From the IMG/VR virus record IMGVR_UViG_3300010885_032885, positions 1 to 64,000 of that record: a stretch of DNA of 64,000 nt; one strand, 5' to 3'. The notes beneath the pieces were generated by a model. The model was given only the letters and a program-made list of their open reading frames with translations. It had not been told where the DNA came from and made no database searches. This stretch comes from a virus. Shown here piece by piece: positions 42,241-49,069 of the stretch (position 1 is its first letter; each line of letters opens with the position of its first letter). Both the position numbers and the translations under genes were made by a program.

Positions 42241-43107
42241 ATGAGAGTACGTCCAATCCCCCAATATGCGGTTGAACCCGTAGGTATTATGATCTATGTA
42301 AATGGAGTACTCACTGACCCAGATGCTGACTCAGTTACTCTAACCATTACCAATACCAACAATAATACTGTTCTAGTGCCCAGTGGCACTCTGGCTACAC
42401 GAGAGAGTACCGGTGTATATAACTATATGCTAGACTCTACTCAAACTTCAGTAGAAGACAACTATACAGTATTCTGGACTTATTACGTCAATGGAGTAGT
42501 CAGATACTATGAAGACTACTATATTGTTAGTGGTCAGATGCCCTATTGGCAAAATCTCACCACTGAACAACAAGAACTAGTTACCGGTATCGTTCATAGA
42601 CTAGACCGAAGTTTTGATTCTACTAGTGGTGGTCCTTACTTACAAGAACTACAGCAAAGTGGGTTTGCTATGTATGAAGATACAGCATTCTTAATGTCTA
42701 CAGAAGTCATGGATTATTGTAACTATGAATTCCAGCCGGTATTTCAACCAGCCTATGAAGTGGGTATTAATGCAATGGCTCCATGGCCCATCCAGTACTA
42801 TGGAGTATTGGCTACCCAAACCTATGCTCACTTTATCAAACATATTGCTCGTAACTACATTGAACAGCCAACTCCTCAAGGTATGACTGCCGCTTGGATG
42901 GATCGTAGAGATTACTATAACCGTTGGTGGAGTCTCTATACTTTTGAAAAAGAGATTGCTGACAAGCAACTGCGACAGATGAAGCGTTGGTTTATGGTCG
43001 GTTCCAAGAGAAGTCTACTTGTTGCTGGAGGACTTATTCCTCGTATGTTCGTTAACCCAGCTCGTCCTCACTTCCAGTATGCTGCTGTAAACATGGGCGG
43101 TATGTAG
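42241..43107 (+). CDS. Probable neck / head-tail connector protein
   Basis: 288 residues. Residues ~1-100 form a beta domain (GIMIYVNGVLTDPDADSVTLTITN; VFWTYYVNGVVRYYEDYYIVSG). The rest is helical and aromatic, ending WSLYTFEKEIADKQLRQMKRWFMVGSKRSLLVAGGLIPRMF. Similar proteins lie between head and tail genes in actinobacterial myophages, before a zinc-containing head-closure-like protein. The role in the neck is inferred from gene order. Its stop overlaps the next gene's GTG. Confidence 0.55.
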   Translation: MRVRPIPQYAVEPVGIMIYVNGVLTDPDADSVTLTITNTNNNTVLVPSGTLATRESTGVYNYMLDSTQTSVEDNYTVFWTYYVNGVVRYYEDYYIVSGQMPYWQNLTTEQQELVTGIVHRLDRSFDSTSGGPYLQELQQSGFAMYEDTAFLMSTEVMDYCNYEFQPVFQPAYEVGINAMAPWPIQYYGVLATQTYAHFIKHIARNYIEQPTPQGMTAAWMDRRDYYNRWWSLYTFEKEIADKQLRQMKRWFMVGSKRSLLVAGGLIPRMFVNPARPHFQYAAVNMGGM

Positions 43108-43865
43108 TGTCTACAAATTGGGTAGACCCCGCTCTAAGCCCAATTGACCCACAACCGGGTCCAGTAATACCTCCAACACCACCTGTTCAAACTCTATCTT
43201 ATCAAGTGGAGAGTCCTCTACTAGTAATCAAGCAGAGAGAAAATTGGACACAGGTAGACCAGCAAAGATTTCATGATGAAACTCTACAATGGTTTGGAGA
43301 AGAGTGTATAGTTCGTTTGCTTTGGCGTGCTGAAGATGCTGCTGCAGGATTAGTCACTTACTGTCAAGAATGTCAAGATAGTCCCAACCCTACCATGCCT
43401 AATCCAGCAATTCAAGCACGAGTTAGTAAAGTCTATCGTCAGAGTGGCAATAGCTATTGTCCCGCTTGTTACGGCACTACTTTTACTGGTGGATTTCAAC
43501 CGGTAGCCTATCATCTATATATGCTGGCTAGTGATACTCCAGATGTTCGTAAAAATCTCTCCACTGGTCAATTTTGGCAACAAAACCCTCAAGTGCAGTT
43601 TTCTTGGTATCCTCAGATTAGAACCGGTGATCTAGTCACTCGAGTGGAAAGTTGGAATGGCAATACTGCTACTGCTACTTCTACTCGTTTTCAAGTTAGT
43701 GCGGTTAGTCCCGTAACTATTAGAACTGGTCCTGGTCCTAGTGCTCAATACCCGTATAGAGTAGGGTCACAACCTTATACCAATACTACCATTATAGTAA
43801 ATCAAACAGCAATCCTAGAGAATCTTTGGCCTGGGCATCCTTACTATTCGGTTCCGGTGATCTAA
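43107..43865 (+). CDS. Probable head-closure / neck protein with zinc ribbon
   Basis: 252 residues starting at a GTG that overlaps the upstream stop (TAGTG). It has CQEC and then YCPACYGT, a four-Cys zinc ribbon spaced by ~35 residues. A GTTFTGGFQPVAYHLYML strand and a barrel-like second half (IRTGDLVTRVESWNG, TRFQVSAVSPVTIRTG) follow. Such a barrel plus zinc ribbon fits neck proteins found before the gp10-like and tail-terminator genes in actinobacterial myophages. Function inferred from order. Confidence 0.55.
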   Translation: MSTNWVDPALSPIDPQPGPVIPPTPPVQTLSYQVESPLLVIKQRENWTQVDQQRFHDETLQWFGEECIVRLLWRAEDAAAGLVTYCQECQDSPNPTMPNPAIQARVSKVYRQSGNSYCPACYGTTFTGGFQPVAYHLYMLASDTPDVRKNLSTGQFWQQNPQVQFSWYPQIRTGDLVTRVESWNGNTATATSTRFQVSAVSPVTIRTGPGPSAQYPYRVGSQPYTNTTIIVNQTAILENLWPGHPYYSVPVI

Positions 43866-44363
43866 ATGAAACTTCCTAGTTCAGTTACTTTCAGTATTTC
43901 TCGTAGAGCTGGAGAACTTGTTCAATTGTTTGCTCCCAAAAAGAGTGGTAAGGGTGCTTCTAGACTAGTACCTATATCAGATAATGGCATGGTCGGTATA
44001 GACATACCCCAAGATGTAGCCTATATGTACTATGAAGATAAGGGTATGGACCCTTATGCCATGACTGGACTAGCTGGAAAAGTAATCCCGATTAGAAATA
44101 GTGACGGTAGTATAGCTTTTCGTAGAGCGAGTGCTAGTACTATAGGTCAAAAGAAAGTAATCACTCGAACCAATCAAGGTCAACTCATTAGTTCTAAAGT
44201 ACAGTGGGTTCACCCGGGAGAAGCTCCAATGGGTTTTATTGAAAAAGCTGTAAATATGGCAGTTGCCGAATGGAAGAATGGACTAACCTATTCTAGTACC
44301 ATTCGTATGCTTAGAGATAGTGATGCAAAAGACGCTGTAAATAACCTACTAGGACCTCAATAA
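43866..44363 (+). CDS. Probable tail-completion protein (HK97 gp10-like)
   Basis: 165 residues. The second half has SSKVQWVHPGEAPMGFIEKAVNMAVAEW, the WxHPGxxxxxFIxxAxxxA pattern of HK97 gp10-type neck proteins. The N-terminal half is a small alpha/beta region. It precedes the tail terminator and overlaps it by TAATG, the expected order. Confidence 0.6.
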   Translation: MKLPSSVTFSISRRAGELVQLFAPKKSGKGASRLVPISDNGMVGIDIPQDVAYMYYEDKGMDPYAMTGLAGKVIPIRNSDGSIAFRRASASTIGQKKVITRTNQGQLISSKVQWVHPGEAPMGFIEKAVNMAVAEWKNGLTYSSTIRMLRDSDAKDAVNNLLGPQ

Positions 44364-44977
44364 TGTTTATTACCGCCACTAAAACTGCCATTGTAGAAGC
44401 ATTAATTGCAGGATTTCAACAGATCTCTAGTTCCCCTAGCAATACCGGGCTGGAGCTAGTGCCCAATAGTGTTACCATTGAATATCCTCTAGAAGAAGTA
44501 GCATGGCCTGCAATTTTTGTACAGTTTAGACCAGAAAAAGTACAATGGACTGGACTAATGCCAGATCAATATCTACCCAGTGGTGCTGATTGGATAAACT
44601 ATCGTGCAGGTTATTTTGAAGGTAGCATAGACTTACAAATTATGGCTATGCACTCGGAAGAACGAGACAAGCTATGGGATGCAATTACCAACCTAGTTCT
44701 AATGGGTCCCGGTTCTATAGCTTCAGATGTATTCTATAATCACATAGACTCTAATGATCTAGTGGGATTAACTTTACTCCCTGACACTGTAATACCCCTT
44801 GGAGATACAGTTAGTCCTGGAACTCCTTTTAGTCCTGAGGAGTTGACTTACGAGGCCAGTGTTCGAATCAAGTGTGTTGGCCAGTTTTATGAAGACAAGT
44901 ATAACTATGGTCTTCTATCTATATCTTCTATTGTAGCCAGTGGTACTATGGTAACTCCACAGATTCCCAGTATTTAA
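44363..44977 (+). CDS. Probable tail terminator protein
   Basis: 204 residues. An N-terminal helix (TAIVEALIAGFQQI) is followed by strands (VTIEYPLEEVAWPAIFVQFRPEKVQW) and SIDLQIMAMHSEERDKLWDAITNLVLMG. This helix-strand-strand-helix layout is typical of tail terminators, which cap tube and sheath. Position directly before the sheath supports it. Coupled to the preceding gene by TAATG. The sequence past residue 120 (long loop and final strands) is longer than in the smallest members. Confidence 0.65.
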   Translation: MFITATKTAIVEALIAGFQQISSSPSNTGLELVPNSVTIEYPLEEVAWPAIFVQFRPEKVQWTGLMPDQYLPSGADWINYRAGYFEGSIDLQIMAMHSEERDKLWDAITNLVLMGPGSIASDVFYNHIDSNDLVGLTLLPDTVIPLGDTVSPGTPFSPEELTYEASVRIKCVGQFYEDKYNYGLLSISSIVASGTMVTPQIPSI

Positions 44978-45011
44978 CATTGTAACTTATTAGTCAACAC
45001 AACATTGTAAC
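44976..45011 (+). promoter_or_regulatory. Direct repeat before sheath gene
   Basis: AACATTGTAAC occurs at 44976-44986 and again at 45001-45011, 25 bases apart, ending just before the GAAGGAG ribosome binding site. Related TGTAA strings occur in other gaps. A late promoter or activator site is possible. Confidence 0.45.
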
Positions 45012-45023
45012 GAAGGAGAAGTT

Positions 45024-46544
45024 ATGCCCATTTCTAATTATCAGACTCCAGGGGTTTATGTAACCCAATCTGGCTCTTCTTTTGTCTCTGTAAGTAATGC
45101 TGCACTTAATATCTGTATTCTAGCAGATAGTACAGTGAGTGGCTATGATACAGATACTTACGTAGCTGTCAGTGGTTCCCTAGTCGGAGTTCTCAGTACC
45201 CCACTCGTTAATTCAGGTACCATTACTGCTTACACTTCTACCATTACTGGTACCAACGGTGTAAACTTTAGTACAGTTCGATGCAACTCAGATGGTAGTG
45301 CTAATCTAACCGGTATCTATACTGCTATCTACACTACTTCAGGATTCAGTGGCCCCGCTATTAGTGGTACTACAACTTTTAACTATCAACACTCATTTGG
45401 TGGATATGGTACTTACACTAACTATAATGCAGTAAGTACTGCTTTTGGTCCTGCTGTTAGTGGAACTAATGTTTCTTCTCAAGCCAGTCTAGCTAGTTAT
45501 CTTGCATTCCTTAATGGAGCAGCAAGTGTAACTGTACTTCCAGTTGCTCGAGCCAGTAGTTACAATGGAATTACTGTGGGTTCTACCGCTAGTACCAGTG
45601 ACTGGTCTCGTGCACTTACTACCAGCAATACCGGTAGTGATGAAACTTATTTAAATAACCAGGTGGGAGTAGATGTAGTTGTTCCTACCTATCCATTCTC
45701 TACTAGTGCCGGTGTAGTAACTTACAGTAGTGATGCAGTCTCTACAGGTATTACCAGTTATCTAACTGCACAATTTAACAATGGAATATATCAAAGATTC
45801 TTTATTGGAATTGATGGAACTGCTAACAATCTCACTTCTACTGCAGTTGTAGCATTTGCTACAGCTTTTAATAATAGTAGAGTTAGTATAGCTTATCCAG
45901 GTTCACTTACCTATAACCCGGGTTTAAATGCCACTACAGGTCTATCCAATACACTTATTAATATTGCCGGATGCTATGGGGCTGCTGCTCTAGCCGGTCT
46001 ATTTGTAGGTCAACCTAGTGTTGCTACTCCTATTACTAATAAGCAAGTGTTTGGATTTACTGCAGTGCCTAATCAGGTTAGTGCAGTTGACTCAGCCAGT
46101 ATCTACCAAGCCAATGGTCTATGTGTCATTAGACAGCGTAGAAATGGCAATATGTATGTTCAGCAAGGTCTAACTACTAACACTAGCAACTGGTTGACAC
46201 AAGAAATTTCAATTAATGCCATCGGGGACGTACTGGCCGACAACATTCAAGCAGCTTTAATTAGTAGTGGACTTATCGGTGCTCCACTTACTGCACAGAC
46301 TTTTGCAGGAGCACAAGGTATCGTACAGAACCAACTAATTAGTAGTGTACAGACTGGACTAATCCAGGCTTACCAAAACTTAACTGCTACTACAGGAAAT
46401 CCTAATCCTACCACCATCTATATTACATTCCAGTATGCTCCAACTTATCCAATTAACTACATCGATGTAACTCTGAGTCTTAACCCTAACACTGGTCAGC
46501 TGACTACTACAGGTACTCTAAGTTCGAATTACACTACCGCCTAG
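45024..46544 (+). CDS. Tail sheath protein
   Basis: 506 residues. It forms the contractile sheath. The N-terminus PISNYQTPGVYVTQSG is the classic sheath start. The C-terminal half shows ITNKQVFGFTAVPNQVSAVDSASIYQANGLCVIRQ, then NWLTQEISINAIGDVLADNIQAAL and a closing PINYIDVTLSLNPNTGQL strand, the conserved sheath C-terminal layout. GAAGGAG precedes the ATG. The next gene is the tube, as expected. The presence of this gene fixes the phage as a myovirus. Confidence 0.88.
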   Translation: MPISNYQTPGVYVTQSGSSFVSVSNAALNICILADSTVSGYDTDTYVAVSGSLVGVLSTPLVNSGTITAYTSTITGTNGVNFSTVRCNSDGSANLTGIYTAIYTTSGFSGPAISGTTTFNYQHSFGGYGTYTNYNAVSTAFGPAVSGTNVSSQASLASYLAFLNGAASVTVLPVARASSYNGITVGSTASTSDWSRALTTSNTGSDETYLNNQVGVDVVVPTYPFSTSAGVVTYSSDAVSTGITSYLTAQFNNGIYQRFFIGIDGTANNLTSTAVVAFATAFNNSRVSIAYPGSLTYNPGLNATTGLSNTLINIAGCYGAAALAGLFVGQPSVATPITNKQVFGFTAVPNQVSAVDSASIYQANGLCVIRQRRNGNMYVQQGLTTNTSNWLTQEISINAIGDVLADNIQAALISSGLIGAPLTAQTFAGAQGIVQNQLISSVQTGLIQAYQNLTATTGNPNPTTIYITFQYAPTYPINYIDVTLSLNPNTGQLTTTGTLSSNYTTA

Positions 46545-46552
46545 GAGATTAA

Positions 46553-47059
46553 ATGGCTACAAATAAACCACAATCAACTTTCCGCGTAGGTGGAGGCTAT
46601 ACAGCCTTCAAATACAACGGTCAAGTTCTAGCTTACTGCCAGATGATCAGAGAAACTGCTCCACAGCCAGTTGCTCAGGCTACACCTATTCAACCATTGA
46701 ATGAACCGTACCCAATTGAAATTGCACTTCCAGCTGCACTCCAAGCCGGTACTATTGAACTTACTTTCTATGAACAGTGGATTACAGAAGTGTGGGCAGA
46801 ACTAGCCTTGGGTGATACTACAAACCCCTTCTATACTGCTAGTGACCTTTTGGGTGTTTACCGAGCACAGCTATCTAAAGGACCAGTCTCATGTCAGAAA
46901 GTTATCACCATTCCCGGTGGTGGACAGAGATTGATTAACTATGCTGGATGTATAGTCCAAAATGTTACAATTGATGAAATGATTCAAATCGGTACGATGA
47001 CTATACCGAAGTCCATTACACTAATGTATACACAGAGAACAGAAGTTCTTCCCCAATAA
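46553..47059 (+). CDS. Tail tube protein
   Basis: 168 residues. It follows the sheath by 8 bases, with TAGGAG before the ATG. The pattern FRVGGGYTAFKYNGQVLAYCQMI, AGTIELTFYEQWITEVWAELA and VIQNVTIDEM-like strands fits the tube-protein fold (a hairpin-rich barrel) of contractile tails. Length is normal for tube proteins. Codon use resembles the capsid gene, in keeping with the many copies needed. Confidence 0.8.
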   Translation: MATNKPQSTFRVGGGYTAFKYNGQVLAYCQMIRETAPQPVAQATPIQPLNEPYPIEIALPAALQAGTIELTFYEQWITEVWAELALGDTTNPFYTASDLLGVYRAQLSKGPVSCQKVITIPGGGQRLINYAGCIVQNVTIDEMIQIGTMTIPKSITLMYTQRTEVLPQ

Positions 47060-47084
47060 TATTTATTAAAGAAAAGGAATCAAA

Positions 47085-48038
47085 ATGCCCGCTCGTTCAT
47101 TTATCGTACAATTACAGCCAGGAATTGGCCAAGCCATCCTTCCTGACCACCGTAAGATGCTCCCTGGAGTACAATACGTCATTGACTGGGAGACTTTCGA
47201 GAAGATCTCGAATGGTGCTCGTCAAAACGTTATCCAGGTAGTTTCAGTCCAGACAGATGCAAGTGACACCTTTACAGTGGCTCAAACATCTGATGCTAAC
47301 CCTAGTCTAAATGACATACTAGGTATGTCGTGGAATAGCTTTGAAGAAGCTACACTACAGCTTGCTGGTTTTGGTGCTCAAGGTTCAGCCGGTGACTCAC
47401 TAACTGGTGTTATGGACAATGTCTACTTTGCAAGTGGTGCTCCACAAGGTCTTAAGGCCCTTACAGGCCCAGATGGAGCTCGTTACCTTCTAGTGTCTAA
47501 TGATGGTTCTGACTGGAGTGCCGGAGACGTACTTATCTGGCAGGATGAAACTCGAGTTGAAGCTTCTTCAAGTAACAATGAAGCTTCTTATCGTTATATC
47601 ATCCGTGAAGACGGACAGGGTACACCATACCAAGTTGCAACATTTAGAAGCTCTTATGTAACTGGTGGAAGTAACCAATACTCTACACTACGTGGTGGTT
47701 TTGCTGGTGTTGCACTTACTGCAAACAGTACCTACCGTTCGGTCAGTTGGATTCAGGTAGAAGGATTCTGCCCTAAGGTCAATACTGGTGGAAATGTTGT
47801 TGATGCAGGTAATACACTTGCAGTTGATGATAGTACAACAAATATTGCAAAAGCACAGCCAGCTACTCCAACAGTTGTTGGTAACAATAATGTAGTTACC
47901 GGAAGTGCACAAGCCAATAACGTATTTGGTACAGCTCTTACAAGTGCAGATGGTGACGGTACTACATCAGTACAAGCCGACATCCGTTCAGTAACCAAGG
48001 TCAAGAAGCCTTACGTTCGTTTCCTTAACAAGAACTAG
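47085..48038 (+). CDS. Probable abundant virion protein
   Basis: 317 residues, with AAAAGGAATC before the ATG. Residues ~1-50 form a compact start (FIVQLQPGIGQAILPDHRKMLPGVQYVI); residues ~130-230 are beta-rich (DVLIWQDETRVEASSSNN, YRYIIREDGQGTPYQVATF, YRSVSWIQVEGFCPKVNTGG). A low-complexity Thr/Val/Asn stretch precedes a basic end (VTKVKKPYVRFLNKN). Codons match those of the capsid and tube genes, so high expression is likely. Possible roles are a capsid or tail decoration protein; no family recognised. Confidence 0.6.
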   Translation: MPARSFIVQLQPGIGQAILPDHRKMLPGVQYVIDWETFEKISNGARQNVIQVVSVQTDASDTFTVAQTSDANPSLNDILGMSWNSFEEATLQLAGFGAQGSAGDSLTGVMDNVYFASGAPQGLKALTGPDGARYLLVSNDGSDWSAGDVLIWQDETRVEASSSNNEASYRYIIREDGQGTPYQVATFRSSYVTGGSNQYSTLRGGFAGVALTANSTYRSVSWIQVEGFCPKVNTGGNVVDAGNTLAVDDSTTNIAKAQPATPTVVGNNNVVTGSAQANNVFGTALTSADGDGTTSVQADIRSVTKVKKPYVRFLNKN

Positions 48039-48066
48039 TATCAAAAGCTTTTAGTAATTAAGTATA

Positions 48067-48072
48067 TATAAT
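48067..48072 (+). promoter_or_regulatory. Possible -10 element before chaperone genes
   Basis: TATAAT in the 75-base gap after 48038, preceded by the palindrome AAAAGCTTTT (48043-48052). No convincing -35 box is seen at the usual distance. Confidence 0.25.
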
Positions 48073-48113
48073 CAGATAGACGTTTTATCCGTCCTGAACC
48101 TGAGAGAGTTAGA

Positions 48114-48638
48114 ATGACTATTAATAATGGGGAATCCTGGGCAGATGCTAATACCACTGCTCAGGATTCCAACAATAGCACCAGTTTCCCTGATGAATGG
48201 AAAAATGAGTTCGAAGGACTCCTATACCTAGGATACCTTCAAAAAGAAATAACTCAAATTCCATTCCACCACTTTGTAGTTAGAACACTTACAGTCAACG
48301 AAAAACTAGAAGTGTCTTTACTAAGCAAACCTTATATGGACTCGATCGGATACGCTAGAGCCTATAAAGCAGCTATAGTAGCAGCAGGACTAGTTTCAGT
48401 AGATCATAAGCCACTGATTGCAACCAATAGAAATACAAATGTAGTAAGACAAAAGTATGAATATGTCATTAACAACTGGTATGATGCAGTAACAGATATA
48501 CTATTTGATGCCATTGATGACCTAGAGAATCAAGTGGTACTAGTGTTAGAAGAGTTAGGAATCCTAGAGCTCCCACCAGTAATAAATGTCTTCGAAGATA
48601 ATGATGAAGGTATTGATACCCCAAAAGGTGGGAAGTAG
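48114..48638 (+). CDS. Tail assembly chaperone (gpG-like)
   Basis: 174 residues. Helical and acidic, lying right before the tape measure gene with an overlapping second frame, as in lambda gpG/gpGT. The core is HHFVVRTLTVNEKLEVSLLSK, then IGYARAYKAAIVAAGLVSV and NQVVLVLEELGILELPP. The 'fxvRtLTvxEklxv' segment is typical of tail assembly chaperones of actinobacterial phages. The end of the gene holds the slippery site (48620-48626). It assists tape measure and tube assembly and is not expected in the virion. Confidence 0.85.
   Translation: MTINNGESWADANTTAQDSNNSTSFPDEWKNEFEGLLYLGYLQKEITQIPFHHFVVRTLTVNEKLEVSLLSKPYMDSIGYARAYKAAIVAAGLVSVDHKPLIATNRNTNVVRQKYEYVINNWYDAVTDILFDAIDDLENQVVLVLEELGILELPPVINVFEDNDEGIDTPKGGK
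48620..48626 (+). promoter_or_regulatory. -1 ribosomal frameshift slippery site
   Basis: C CCA AAA in the reading frame of the upstream gene (codons ACC CCA AAA GGT) fits the X XXY YYZ rule. A -1 slip at AAA reads on as AGG TGG GAA GTA with no stop, into the 48659 ORF. A short GTGGG...CCC stem may lie just downstream. Confidence 0.85.
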
Positions 48639-48658
48639 ACCCCTACGTACAGTTCCAT

Positions 48659-49069
48659 ATGGAATTGGCATATGAACGAGGACTACTCTCTGGAACTGAA
48701 CTTGGAGAGGTCCAAGAAAAGTTACTAATACTATATCTCTCTAAGAAGAGAAGAGAAGAAGTAGAGTTAGAAGAGATGAGATTCGAAAATAACTTTATGG
48801 TTTCTCAGCCAGAACTCTATCAGGACTGGAAAAAAAGACAAGAAGAAACACAAGAAAATGAAGGGGTACTCTGGGGTGCTCCTGAAAGTATTGAAGAAGC
48901 TCGTGAACTTGAAAAACTATTTGCACGAATGGATTCTGAAGTCGAAAGAATTAATCGACGAGAAGAAACAACTGAAACTTCAATACAAAACTATATTGGT
49001 CAAGTAGAAACAACACAGTTACTACCTGATCTAGATCTAGAGAAGTTTGGAGAAGACTTAGATGGTTGA
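48659..49069 (+). CDS. Frameshifted C-terminal part of tail assembly chaperone (gpT-like)
   Basis: 136 residues counted from the first ATG, but this is probably made only as a fusion: the -1 frame is open from 48626, giving a 318-residue product with the upstream gene (171 + 147). No ribosome binding site precedes 48659. The sequence is helical and highly charged (LLILYLSKKRREEVELEEMRF, YQDWKKRQEETQEN, ELEKLFARMDSEVERINRREE). It presumably binds the tape measure protein. It overlaps the tape measure start by 8 bases. Confidence 0.82.
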   Translation: MELAYERGLLSGTELGEVQEKLLILYLSKKRREEVELEEMRFENNFMVSQPELYQDWKKRQEETQENEGVLWGAPESIEEARELEKLFARMDSEVERINRREETTETSIQNYIGQVETTQLLPDLDLEKFGEDLDG

